The notes beneath the pieces were generated by a model. That model was not told where the DNA came from, did not search any database, and saw only the letters and a program-made list of their open reading frames with translations. A stretch of DNA of 64,000 bases from Amorphophallus konjac (Eukaryota > Streptophyta > Magnoliopsida > Alismatales > Araceae), in NCBI GenBank assembly GCA_022559845.1, contig CM040117.1, forward strand, positions 78,591,731 to 78,655,730, given 5' to 3'. A program made the position numbers and the translations under genes. Numbering within the stretch: position 1 is the first letter of the stretch; every line of letters starts with the position of its first letter. Shown here piece by piece: positions 34,720 to 45,790 of the stretch.

Positions 34720-36012
34720 TTAGTCCGACCCGTACATGGGTGACGGCGGACCAGAACACCCGAATGTGTGCCATGCATGCATTTGACGTAACCAGAGGTC
34801 GACGTCATGGGGAACTCCTAGACATCCTACGATGCACCAATCTTGGACATTGGGCTTGGATGTGGGAAGTTCAGGAGGTTCGGGTGGTTTAGATGGATCG
34901 GGGAAACCAAAATCTTCATTACCCCCAAATGATGGTTCGGACCTATGGCTATGTGGAGGTTGCTTGGCCCGAGTGGAAAAGGCGTGATAGTGAACTCCGC
35001 GGAGGAAGTGGAGTGAAGATGGTAGCTCGGGAGGTTCACTAGTGAAGGGGTCAAAAGGGTCAAAGAAGGTATAACCCAATGAGATGGATTCCCACAGGAC
35101 ATGGTCCCATGTGTAGAAGTCTTGAAGGTGTGGATGGTCACCTTCATGCATTGTGGCGGGTGGGACGGTGATCGTAGGTAAGAAGTATGATTCCTCCCTC
35201 AAACAAAAGGGTATGAATTCGGGCTCGTCCGGTAAGGGAAGGAATAAGAGAATCTCCGTGGTGACACAACCCACGGTGCACACAGAGGTAATGGACCTGA
35301 AGGCCGGATGGGTGAAGCTAAGACTAGTGGGTTGGTCGAAGCCTCGGGCCAATGAGTGTGTCAACTTCCATTGCGAGCCTAATCCCATAATAAGGTCACC
35401 CAATGTATCAACATGGTGACTAGACCGAAAGGTAGTGTGGTAGGAGTTGACGGGCACTAGAGGGAAAGTGGGGTCCATGGATGGGTAAGGAAGTGGGACC
35501 AAGCCATCTTTGAGCTAACTAAGAAGTGGCTCGGCTATAAAAAGCGTACCCGTGACAAACACGGGTGGCTCGGGCTTTGGTGGCTCCAAATGAGAGGGCT
35601 CCGAAATAAGATCAGAAGGTGAGGGTGATGGTAATGGAGCTCTCATGGGAGGGGAAGGATTCCCCGACTGGGGTGGGGGTCCGAGTGGGGGTCCGACCGG
35701 ATCGAGAATCGGTTGGGAGGTAGATGCTCACCGAAGGGCGGCATCGGCTTACCGTATGGCAACATCAAACCGAGACTCAAATGGTTCGACCTCCAGAGAT
35801 ACCTTATAGGAATCCCCCAAAGTTTTCACGTGGCGGCAAAATAATTCAAATTGGAAGTGAAGCCGCGAACCTTTCCAGAACTGAGTTCCGGCCTCGATGT
35901 TATTCAGACCGACTTCACATCTTAACCGGTACACTTCGAAGTCCCTAATGTACTCGGACACGGACAGGTTGCCTTGGTCGGGCCTGAGGTATGGGTTGAC
36001 CATAGTTGCCAA
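34720..36012 (-). pseudogene. Single ORF of nested element: gag-like N-terminus, unidentified C-terminus
   Basis: From 36012 down to 34720 one frame is interrupted by only three stops (TAA at 35749, TGA about 20 bases later, TAG near 35510), all of them codons that C-to-T change would make from Gln or Arg. The N-terminal part reads LRPDQGNLSVSEYIRDFEVY and resembles the end of the retrotransposon gag core (the QG-x-x-SVxEY-x-x-FE motif). A Pro/Ser-rich linker follows (around 35540-35690), then an open 260-codon segment with no domain I recognise: Pro/His/Phe-rich, several Cys, ending in MYGSD. There is no zinc knuckle or protease motif. The first ATG is at about 36003. It may be a gag fused to sequence of unknown origin. 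Confidence 0.65.
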
Positions 36013-36394
36013 AAGATAGGAACTGATCCCTAGGAATGGTCATGCGAGGCCCTTTTTTTGTTTATAAGCAAAATATTATGCCCACTAATGCAAGCACCTA
36101 GACAGGACTTAGAATGCGATGCAAAATGCAAAGTTGAAATGCACTAACTAATGCACACTAAGGACCCTAGACTTAAACCAAGACTCGGTACGTGGCGGAG
36201 TTAATCGATCCGAAGATCACTCGCGTAAGTGTGCGGCCTTCCCGATAGGCGTAGCCTAACATTCGGACAACACCTTTTGATATACTGATTAATGGTATGC
36301 AAATGTGACACTTAGACCGACTTAGACTTAGACTCGACTTAAACGACTCTTTTTTTGTTTGGAGTTTTACAAATGACTACCCTAGACTCAACTC

Positions 36395-36406
36395 GCTCTG
36401 ATACCA
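36395..36406 (-). other. Primer-binding site of nested element
   Basis: TGGTATCAGAGC on the minus strand, 3 bases from the LTR end. It is complementary to initiator-Met tRNA and is the same type as in the Tekay element of this window. Confidence 0.88.
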
Positions 36407-36409
36407 AAC

Positions 36410-38614
36410 TGATGCGGGACGGACACGCGACTCGACTCCAATTGGATATGCGACCCTTGGACTCTAAGCAAGCTCGGGATCGCCCCTAACGAGGGAAGCG
36501 TACAGACGTGCACGGTTGAGAAATCGACAGTGAGCTAGGGTGGTCAACTCACAAATTCATGCCCGGATCGGGTCATGGGACGGTCTCGCTCTCTCTCGTA
36601 GCAGCGATGAAATAAATATATCGAGCTAATGGCCTTAACACATGCTCTCTAGCAGCGGCATATAAAAGTATATACAAGAATATCAGATGTCGAGTAATGG
36701 AGCGAACACGATACCTCCACGTGCCTGGCGTGGGGAAGACGATCCCGGCCGATCTCGTACTCCCGGAATAACAAATTACATAAATTACAGCAATGACTTT
36801 ACTGCCCACTCCATGCAGGGAGGTAAAGGGCAACACAATGGGACCCGGGAGTAGCGGGTTCGGGTTGACGGGCGGCTTCTTGTGTAGCTTCGGCGGCACA
36901 CGTACTCACGATCGTGGGATCCACGTGCCCGTCAGTGGGGCCGTGTGGGCCCGGAGTGGCACCGCTATGAGGGGGACGTCCGGAGGGGTGCTCCTTGGGA
37001 AGGCGGCCTGGTGGTTCACCGGTCGGAGGCCGGGCGGGTCCAATCTTCACTCGTCGGAGTTGCTGCCCACAGATCTGAACTGCTGTTTCAGACCCGCGCG
37101 TCCCGACAAAATTTGCTCCTGCGGTCACTCCCAACATCAGATCGATGCTCAAGATGTACCGTTGGAAAGCTAACCCAAAATCCTTCGATCTATGGTCAGA
37201 GAGAAAAAATTTTCTATCTCCGATCTGGCCTTGACCGAATTTTCAAGCTGCTGGTTGACATGATCCGAAATCTCAGGACAGAAGGGCCTTTTCCTGAGAG
37301 TTGGCATTTACCGTATTGTAGACCTTCGATTCAGCTGTTGAGCTCTTCATAAAAGTGGTAGAGGCCGAAGAGAGAAAAACGAGAATAATTTATATGAAAG
37401 GTTTGGTGGAGATTTTACTGGGGAAAAATATTTTCTAGTACCGGGTGGTCGGATCTAGATAGCAGAGATAGAACAGATGTTGGGATCTGAAGTGAATTTT
37501 TAGAAAATGTGAACGAGATTATAAATTCACAAGAAAATTTGTGGATGGTTAAGGTGGTAGACAGAACCTTCAATAAATTTTGGGATTCAAACAAAAATCA
37601 AGAATGGGGTCGAAAGGGGGAAACTCATAGTGGCTGTAATACTGGACAGACTGCGGATAGAACTGGTGGATTGGGAGGGACGAAAATGGAAAAATATAAA
37701 AAAGGGGGCTGAAATTTGTTTCAAGTTTTCGGAGATGTGGTGATGACCTCTATAACTCACCCTGAAAATCTCAGTGCCAGAAGATGTAGGAGTTGGGAGC
37801 TAAACTTCTCAGAGTAACCCTCTATATCAAACAGAACCTTGGACAGCACTTCGGAAGCGGCTTCGCGGCGGCTCGATGGCGGCACGAACGGCGGCGGCGG
37901 AAGCAGAGATAGAATCTAGAGGTAGAGGGGCTAAGATAGAAGGGGTCTACACCCTGAAGATTGGAGGAAGAAGGGAGAAACTAGAGGGAGAGAGGGGAGG
38001 GGCGCACCAAGCTCCTTGCGCACTCAATTTTTTTCTTCTCATTAATTCATACAAAATGTGGAAATACATGTATTTATATAAAATGAAAAATGACTCAAAA
38101 TGCCCTCAGATCTAGGGTTGGAAGGGGCACTAAGGGGATAGGAGAAATTTTTTCTCCCATGTGGTTAAAACACATTACACATAATCTATTCAAACTTACC
38201 TAACTTAGCCTAATAAGGACAAAGAAGGGGGCACCCCCTTCATGGGCCTATCTTGGGCCAAGTTGGTCCAAGGCCACCCAACGGCCATTCACAAGCCCAT
38301 GATAGCCTACAGGCCTTCCATCCGAGGTGGCCCATGAGAAGGAGAAGCCCAATTGGGCCTTAAGTGATTTAAAGGTCCATTAGGAAGTCTAATGGTCCAA
38401 TATGAACTAACCCCCCTCAATGGACCTAATGAAAGAAACCTAGTAATGGACTCTTCCTGGAATGTGGCCCAATGGCTTAGTAAGAGCCTTACAAAGGAGC
38501 CCAAATGAAAAAAAATCAAAAACCACACAATTACAAGCCAATACAACCCATAAGACACACTAATACAAGCCAATACACACTAATACAACCCATTAGCCTT
38601 TGATGCCCTCATCA
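36410..38614 (-). repeat. 5' LTR of nested non-autonomous element
   Basis: 2205 bp. It carries the shared segment TACCGTTGGAAAGCTAA (37157-37173), also found in the Tekay LTR at 51181-51197. It ends at TGATGCCCTCATCA before TSD CTAAG. Confidence 0.93.
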
Positions 38615-38634
38615 CTAAGGGACTAGAAATGAGT

Positions 38635-38647
38635 AAGTTGGGGGGTG
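38635..38647 (+). other. Polypurine tract of Athila element
   Basis: AAGTTGGGGGGTG immediately before the 3' LTR start TGATAACTTC. It primes plus-strand synthesis in gypsy elements. A near-identical copy lies 7.4 kb upstream at 31218-31232. Confidence 0.8.
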
Positions 38648-40440
38648 TGATAACTTCATATTTTCACATATTATTTCTATATGCTCGGGAGATAATTCTA
38701 AATAAAAATATTGATTATGTGTGAAAATGTTTACAAAAAATATTTTTTTATTAATATGTGAGTTTTCATGGAAAATGATAATTATTGGGGAGTAATTTGT
38801 AAATAATAATCATAAACTCGAGTGCATATTTCGTGAATAAGATTTGCATTAATCTTCTATGTATTAAGGGCCTTAAATAACTGATGTATTTATTCTTGTT
38901 GCAGGGCAAAGGCTAGAAATTGATGCATGGGTGCTCGTTAGTTACATGAAGGAAGGTAACATGGAGGGGTCAAAGGCTTGCATGCATGAAACACATGTAT
39001 GGTGGTAGTGGGCTTCCTTCACGTAGATGGCTACATGTGGGTTGCATGAGGCACATAAGAAGGTCATCACGTGCATGGCATGCGATGACGGTGTGTAGCG
39101 AACGTGACAAGATGGCCACTTGCATGTGGAAGATGAGTTAGCCACACGGGTGGCGTTCACGTCAAAAGCAATTGGATTCCCGCGTGCATGGCGTCGACAA
39201 GATAAGGTAGATGCAGCGAAGGTTGCGGAGGCAGTTCGCTCCGTGTGCGGTGTTTGCAGCAGCGTGAACGGTGGGCGAAGCAGGATTATGATAGGTGCCT
39301 ACGTAGAGACTAACAAGAAAAGGCGAGGATGGGAGTTCCATTGGCCAGCGAGGCCTCAGCGGATGCAGTCAAGGGGGCGATGGCGAAGATAGTGGAGGCC
39401 ATCCGCTCAGTGTGTAGTGGCGCGGGAGGTTCGCTCGTGGGTTCCGTTCGCATCCAACTGTATGCGGAGCTGACGCCGTGAGGAGCTATGGGTGATACCG
39501 GTGGTGGCATGAGAAGCGGAAGCGATCCCGTGGGAGGTTTTGGGTTGCCCAGCTCCCTATAGAAGGGATCCACAAAGACGAGACAGAGGGGGTTTTTTTT
39601 TCCTTTGGTTTTAGTTTGGAGGTTCAGACGTCTTTCGCAGGTTTTCTGTTCACTCCGTGCGTCGCGAGCTTCCTCGGCTAGGTAGTGCAGCGTCCGCATG
39701 TCTCTCGTAGAGTTCCCTTGCTACCGCGGCTCTGTTAGCGGCATCCCCTGGGTGCTGTCCGTGGCAGCCAGTTGGGCCTCTTCTGCTGCACATGTGGTGT
39801 CCGTGACGGAGAGAGGGAGAGAGCAGCAGAAGCCCGCCGTTTTGGCCGCGAGCTTCCTCTGCTCCGGCGAGCTTCCTCAGCCGCGTGTGGTATCCGTGAC
39901 GGGAAGAGAAGGGGTGGCGGCGAGCTGAGCTTCCGTGCTGCATATTTTGTTTATTTTTCTTCTCCTACTTTCATTATTATTTTCACGTCGTTCCTTTTAG
40001 TTTCTTTCCTTGTCTATTTCTCTTTGTAGTTTAACTTAATTAGTCATTGATCATAGTTGTCTTAGAATAGATGAACACATTGTAAGCACGTTCTTTCATT
40101 AATATAAGTGTTTTTTTATTCATCTTCATCTCTCTCTCTCTTCCTATTCTCTAAACGTGGTGTTTTGATGTCTTCCTTGTACTTAGTTAATTTAATTTGT
40201 GTATTAGTTTCTTAAGTTTGTTCACCTATGTTATTTAATTTTAATTTATCAACTTTTATTTTAGTGTCCATTTGCCATTAATTTTTAATTATAAAAAACT
40301 CAAGATTTTCTATCTTAAAATCTAAATTTCTCCGTGGATTCGACTCGGTCTCACCGCTTAACTATTTCCTTTTAATTAATTTATGGGCCGATAATTAATT
40401 TTGGTAGTGGACGTATTAACGGCATGCGTTTTTCCTATCA
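38648..40440 (+). repeat. 3' LTR of Athila element
   Basis: 1793 bp. It matches the 5' LTR throughout, with scattered differences. The TATA box is changed to TATAGAA (39558-39564). It ends ...CCTATCA at 40440, and element A's LTR resumes with CTCCCCTCGAGTTGG. Confidence 0.95.
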
Positions 40441-42466
40441 CTCCCCTCGAGTTGGCCGCCGATCGCTCGGACTGATGACTCGAGTTAGCCGGACCCTGGC
40501 CCGGGAGTAATATTCCCTGGGCCGGCCTTGACTCCCCAGCATGACGACACTCGCCTTCCGAGGCCCGGACCCGACTGCTCACCTTGAGCCGCGTCTGACC
40601 TCCGTCAAGCGCCAGCCCACGACCGCCCCTGCCACCTAGGCAGTCGGGCTTGTCTCGATCTCCTCATGGAGAGCCTCTGTAAAACTCGCGGATATCTGCC
40701 TTATTACGCATTGACCCGGGGACCGACCTGCGCGTCGGAATTGTCCCATGGCTTGCGCCAGTTGTAATTTGGCCTCCTTGGACCATTTGTAAAGCCCACG
40801 TGGCTCTCATACAGCATGAAACCAGTTGAGCACATGTACATGTACTCGGGTCGCAGCCTCTTCACGGCGCCCGCCTCCTTCAGTCATGACGCTGCCTCAA
40901 GCGCCCGACTGCCAACAACTCCAATCACAACGGTGCCCCCGGCACCCGACTGCCAACAACTTCAGTCACAACGGTGCCTCTGGCACCCGACTGCTAGTCA
41001 CCCCAGCCACATCGGGGCCCGCAGTGCCCGACCACTCAACAACTTCAGTCACAATGGTGCCTCCGGCACCCGACTAGTAGTCACCCCAGCCACATCGGGG
41101 CCCGCGGCACCCAATCACTCAACAACTCCAGACACAATGGTGCCCCCGGCACCCGATTACCAGCTACTCCAGTCACATCGTGGCCCGCAACACCCGATCA
41201 CTCAACAACTCCAGACACAACGGTGCCCCAGTCACATCGGGGTCCCCGACACCCGATCGCTCAACCACTCAGTCACAACGGTGCCCCCGGCATCTGACTG
41301 CCAGCTACTCCAGTAACATCGGGGCCCCCCACACTCGACCGCTCAACCACTCAGTCACAACGGTGCCCCCGGCACCAGACTGCCAACGACTCCAGTCACA
41401 TCGAGGCCCGCGACACCCGATCACTCAACAACTCCAGTCACAACGGTGCCCCCTACACCCGACTGCCAGCTACTCTAGTCACATCGGGGCCCGCGGCACC
41501 CGATCACTCAACAACTCCAGACACAACGGTGCCCCCGGCACCCGACTGCCAGCTACTCTAGTCACATCGGGGCCTACGACACTTGACCACTCCACTTCTC
41601 CCACACAACGGTGCCCACGGCACCCCTACTGCCCCGACCTCGACACTGTCTCATGTCGGGAATATATTGTGACGCCTCTCGGGCACCATCCTGCTGAGTC
41701 ACAGGTCCTCTGACGGACACTATGTACAGATACAGAACTACCCACACAATAATGCAATGACCCGGGGACCGTCATGAATGGTGGAATTGTCCCGTGGCTT
41801 GCATGCAATTGTAATCGGGCTCTCATGCCCCCATATAAATGCCTTTCATGGCATGTAAGTCATGTAATCCCGTTAGGGAGCGGATCCCCCTCCTCATCGG
41901 AACCAGTCTCTCTGCCCCCAGTTATCCCTATTGTGTTACTGTTGCCCTGTCACTATTGCACGGACTAAGCCCTCCCGACGTGGCGGCTCCCGGGGTCCCT
42001 GACTCTCTCTTCGGTAGTAGAAACAAAGGTATTCGGATTCAATCCGATGTGAAATAAACACCGGTTGATTGCGACCGGTGGGGAAAGACGTCCAGTACAC
42101 GAATCCCCATAATCGCCTACGCACTCGCACCCATGGAGCCCCTTCTATCCACGTGTCGCCCGATCTCTCGAGCCACGTGTCGCGTCCTGGCGACGCTTCC
42201 CCGGTCAATCCTTGGTTCCATGGGTGATTGTCGAGAAATCGACTGGCATGCCCGCATTCCACCCAGCCATCCCCGTCCCAGTCTCCCAGAATGATGAACC
42301 ATACGCCATCCCCTCCAGCGCGTTCATATCGTTCTCTCTGCCTTCTTCTCAATACCCCCGGAATCCCTGCGTGTCCAGTCAACCTATGTCGGCCTTCCGT
42401 AAAAGGCGAGTGTGCGCCCCCCGTCGCGAGGGCAAAACACAAGTGACTCCCCGCGCGCGTATAACA
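40441..42466 (+). repeat. 3' LTR of element A, second part
   Basis: It continues the LTR interrupted at 22373 and matches 5676-7641, ending GCGCGTATAACA. It includes a second version of the LTR minisatellite (about 40885-41610) with unit order different from the 5' LTR. Confidence 0.92.
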
Positions 42467-42519
42467 GCTGGCCAGACCAGGACGCTGTACTAGAGTTCGA
42501 CGACTTGTATTACAAATAA
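42467..42519 (+). pseudogene. 3' part of the reading frame split by element A
   Basis: Starting with TSD GCTGG, the frame that ran into TAG at 3898 continues here as TGG and sixteen further codons to TAA at 42517-42519 (WPDQDAVLEFDDLYYK). The continuation through the TSD without a frame break supports one original coding sequence. The tail is acidic and aromatic. No family is recognised. Confidence 0.5.
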
Positions 42520-42812
42520 AAGTGGGGATTTCTTGCTCCATGCCTGTATGTGTTTTTGGTGAGTAACCTCTGTGTGTGGCGAGTTCATGAGCTTAGACAG
42601 ATCCGTCATTCGAATTCATCCCCGTCGCGTGCGCATGTCCCGTTCCCTAGCAAAACTAGGGCTCTCACTTGTCTTAGGTTAACGATGCGTTTTGTCTCTT
42701 GTGACGATTGGGACTTCTTTCACCTTTGAAGACTTATGCGCTACTCGTGATTGGATTTGGGGAGAGCGTACGTCTTTTCTTGGTGGGAAAAGACTTATAG
42801 AGGGGGACAATC
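42520..42812 (+). other. Gene-free stretch before the Tat LTR
   Basis: About 290 bp without ORFs. It ends in AGAGGGGGACAATC directly before the LTR start TGTCGCCCG, a sequence that would serve as a polypurine tract. If real, the upstream sequence is the 3' end of another copy of this family rather than unrelated flank. Confidence 0.4.
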
Positions 42813-43532
42813 TGTCGCCCGAGAGTATGGCCCAACTAGGTCCAATTCGACCAAACTAGGCCCAGCTCCTCAAAGTGATAGCCCCATTTTGGGCCCACTT
42901 ACTTCAAGCCCAAAAACCCACTCGGAGTAGCACTTCCTAGGTGGCCCTCAGGTCCGGAAGTCCGAGCGACAGAACGGTCGAGAGATCCCCTACGGGGACT
43001 CGATGTGGCCTACCCGAGCTATACACTCATCGCTCGGGACAAAACCCCGAGCGAATGCCTCTGGCTCGGGCCGACTGTCGGAATATCATACTGGAGTCCG
43101 TTATGCATCCAGTAGGAGCAGGGAGCTCCAAAGGGTAGGGGAGGGCAAGAGTCCTCGCGCCATAAAGGAGCCCACTACATGGACGTAACCCCTCCGAAGC
43201 CCCCTCAGCTCCCTGGACTATTACGTTAAACGGCTTGCTATATAAACCCCAGGGAGACCCTTCGAGGAGGTAAGGCAATGATCTTGAGAGAAAACCACCA
43301 CACCTCTTGGTGGAGAATAATCTCGCGCCCTCTCTCTCCTACCCTCTCTCTTCACCTTCATGCTCTATCGCACTTGCTGACTTAAGCATCGAAGGGTTTA
43401 CCCCAGGGACTCCTCTCTGGGCACCACTGATCCGTTTCCTACCTTGCAGATTCATATAGACGTGGTGACCGTGACCGAAAGATTCCTCCTGGATCTCACG
43501 GATCAGGATCAGCGTGAGATTATGCCTCTTCA
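42813..43532 (+). repeat. LTR of Tat element
   Basis: It starts TGTCGCCCGAGAGTATGG and ends near CCTCTTCA, about 720 bp. TATA box TATATAAA at 43239-43246, followed by a CT-rich leader. No second copy is in the window, so the boundaries rest on the TG/CA ends and the PBS that follows. Confidence 0.65.
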
Positions 43533-43534
43533 TC

Positions 43535-43552
43535 TGGCACTGTCTGTGGGAA
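43535..43552 (+). other. Primer-binding site of Tat element
   Basis: TGGCACTGTCTGTGGGAA, close to the TGGCGCCGTCTGTGGGAA found after 5' LTRs of RIRE2-like Tat elements. It lies two bases after the LTR end. Confidence 0.7.
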
Positions 43553-43569
43553 ACGAACAAAGAGCCATC

Positions 43570-45172
43570 ATGGTGCGAAGAAACTATGGTAGAAAAGTCA
43601 CCGGCGACAGAGGAAAGACCATAGCGGTGGAAAGAGAACCTGCGCTCTCCCACCCCATGGAGACCCCCCCGCCGATGACAACAATCCAGCCGACGAGCTG
43701 CCTCCACCACCCGCGGAGGTGCAACCCCCTAACGGGAGCTCTGACACCCTCCGAACCCTCAACGCTAAACTGGATATCCTCGTAGAACTAATGAGGACCA
43801 GGGCAGCTAGGGAGGAGAAGTCACGACTCCCACGGGAAAGCCCTCCCCATGGAGAAGCTTCCCAGTAAACGACTGGAGGCCGTTTCACCCTCCGGGGACT
43901 ACGGCTTATACGCAACAGGTCAGGGGGACCTTCGCACGCCCCCCCTCCAGAGCAAAAAGCCTCCTCCACCCCGAGGAGAAAAAAAGTTGGGACGCGCCAG
44001 TAGTTCCCCAAAACTGATCCCACCGAGGGATGATGTGGCAGCCCGCAGGGATGCCCCCACAGCCCCTTGATCCAGCAGCAACCGGAGTTATCCCTCTAGC
44101 TGCGAGATTTCGAGCGATGATTTGCGGAACAAGAGTGCGCCCTACGCGCCTTAAAGAATACTTCCACCAAGGATGATGAGGAGCAATCCCCATTCTCCGA
44201 CCACATCTTGAAGGGCGAGATCTCCCCCAGGATCCTGCTGCCAACCTTCAAGTCGTAGGATGGCCAAGGAGACCCGGTCGACCACTACGACAGCTTCGAC
44301 GCCCTGATGACTTTGCATGGGCCTCCGACGCTGTCAAATGCTGAGCGTTCATGACCACTTTGGTCTAAGGCGCTCAAGCCTGGTTCCGAGCAATCGCCCC
44401 CTGCAACATTCACTACTTCAGACAATTCGGGTGAGTATTCAAGGAGAGCTTCGCCGGCAGCGGCCCTCCAAGGTTAGTAGCGGGGTTGCTGGCACTAAAG
44501 AAAGCCCATGAGGAGAAACTCCAGGCCTACGTCAATCGATTTAAATCGAAAACCCTACGTATCCCCCACTTGGATGTTGCCTCAACCATCACCGCGCTGA
44601 CCGGAGGCACCTGCGATGAGAACCTTCGGCGAGAACTGGTCCTCCATCCCCCCACCTCCCTTGCCGACCTGGTGACCCTAGCCCTGCGCCACACGGAGTG
44701 CGAGGAAGTCCTTAGCGCCTACCACGGCCCAATGGGCTCGGGTCAAAAGGGGGATAAGAAGCGACCATCCGAGTAAGGCTCGGGCCAAGGAAAATGGCAG
44801 AATCAAGACGGGGACCAAAGGGAGCCCCCTCGGAAATACGAGCGGTACACTCCTCTATATGCTCCCATCTATGAAATATATGAAGACATCAAAGGCTCGG
44901 GCATTCTCCGCCAACCCGAGCGTATGAAGGTCAAGCATTGCAACCGATGCAAACATTGCCAGTTCCACAACGACCATGGGCACCATATCGAAGATTGTCA
45001 CCAACTCAAGGATGAGATCGAGCATCTCGTCCCCCAAGAAGACCTATCTCGGTATGTGTCTGAGTGCCAGAAGGAAGACCATGGCATTCCAGAGGAGATT
45101 GACAATCAACCTCACAGGGTCCACATCAACGTCATTTCTGGCGGTGCGGCATCAGGAGGAGACAGTAGCTAA
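43570..45172 (+). pseudogene. gag: Tat gag, badly decayed
   Basis: Pieces of gag lie in several frames. A leader with DELPPPPAEVQPP and LDILVELMRTRAAREEK comes first, then FSDHILKGEISPRILLPTFK and DPVDHYDSFDALMTLHG (about 44195-44320), a 96-codon piece at 44486-44776 (LKKAHEEKLQAYVNRFKSKT, the SL-x-x-Y-x-x-RF core), and the knuckle CQFHNDHGHHIEDC (44924-45172), of the C-x2-H-x4-H-x4-C form usual in Tat. Stops and shifts separate the pieces. It would have formed the particle shell. Confidence 0.75.
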
Positions 45173-45250
45173 GGAAGTAAGCGTCACGCTGAACGGGCAA
45201 GCAGGGCCTCCGAACCCCCCAAAGCCCCACCAGCCACCGAGCAGCAGGCC

Positions 45251-45790
45251 TTGGTATTCTCCGACCAAGACCTGGAAGGGTTATCTACACCGCACGACGA
45301 CGCTCTTGTAATATCGGCTACTATAAACCATTGTAACGTAGACAGGATACTGGTCGACAATGGTAGTGCCCCTGATGTACTTTCGTATGAATGCTTCCTT
45401 AAGATGGGTGAAAATCCATCCAAACTTTGCCCTGTTCAAACCCCCCATTGTGGGTTCAACGGCCAGGCAACCTATCCCGAGGGAACCATGAGCCTGCCAG
45501 TCACCATCGACACCCCTCCCAAAACCGTTACCGTTATGGTTGACTTTATCGTGATCAAGGGGATGTCGGCCTATAATGCCATCTTTGAACGAGATATCCT
45601 CAGTCGGACAAAGGCAGTGCCCTCCACCTATCACCAAAAAATGAAGTTTCCTACCAAATATGGTACCGGGGAGGTCCGAGGTAACGAGGCAATAGCTCGG
45701 AGGTGCTACATAATCTCGGTCGAAGTCATAAGGCCAGAGGGGAAAAAGAAAAAGGGTGAGGGAGTCAAGGATAGACCAACAACATCCGAT
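45251..45790 (+). pseudogene. pro: Tat protease
   Basis: Aspartic protease that would cut the polyprotein. The active-site segment reads RILVDNGSAPDVLSYECF; D-x-G-S is the Tat form of DTG. The second half has FIVIKGMSAYNAIFERDIL (the I-x-G-R motif reads FERD). It is the start of an 278-codon open stretch that runs into RT, stopping at TGA 46082. Confidence 0.82.

Larger units (their letters stand above)
32087..38614 (-). mobile_element. Non-autonomous LTR element with single gag-like ORF (TR-GAG-like), nested in Athila
   Basis: Two 2205-bp LTRs (32087-34291; 36410-38614) flank a 2118-bp interior. The TSD is CTAAG at 32082-32086 and 38615-38619. On the minus strand the LTR begins TGATG(G/A)GGGCATCAAAGG and ends GTCCCGCATCA, followed by GTTTGGTATCAGAGC, an iMet PBS (36395-36406). 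A purine tract GGGGAGAAT precedes the 3' LTR. There is no RT, RNase H or integrase. The interior holds one ancestral frame of about 430 codons with a gag-like start. A further solo LTR of this family is at 59958-62110. Confidence 0.93.
22374..40440 (+). mobile_element. Athila-type Ty3/gypsy retrotransposon, with nested insertion
   Basis: Two 1.79-kb LTRs (22374-24164 and 38648-40440) begin TGATAACTTCATATTTT and end GTTTTTCCTATCA. The TSD is CTCTC (22369-22373) and CTCCC (40441-40445). The PBS is TGACGCCGTTGTCGGGGAA, two transitions from the Athila-type TGGCGCCGTTGCCGGGGA. gag, protease, RT, RNase H and integrase follow in gypsy order (25374-30981). No env-like ORF is present downstream; that region holds about 1.1 kb of noncoding DNA and a separate element at 32087-38614. 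gag-pol is inactivated by several stops and frameshifts. Confidence 0.95.
3901..42466 (+). mobile_element. Element A: large non-autonomous LTR retrotransposon (LARD-like), carrying nested insertions
   Basis: It has two long terminal repeats that begin TGTTGGCACCGG and end GCGTATAACA, a 5-bp TSD (GCTAG 3896-3900; GCTGG 42467-42471, one transition apart), and a purine tract GTGGGGGGCATT immediately before the 3' LTR, so the element runs on the plus strand. After removing the solo LTR at 14745-18126 and the Athila insertion at 22374-40440, it is about 17 kb long: two LTRs of ~3.7-3.8 kb and an internal region of ~9.6 kb. No gag, protease, RT or integrase motif is found in any frame of the internal region, which is mostly minisatellite and low-complexity C-rich sequence. 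This matches the LARD concept, but the superfamily cannot be assigned without a coding partner. Confidence 0.85.

Noticed and set aside
42813..43532. Solo LTR
   Set aside because: A PBS and gag-pol of matching lineage follow directly, so it acts as a 5' LTR.
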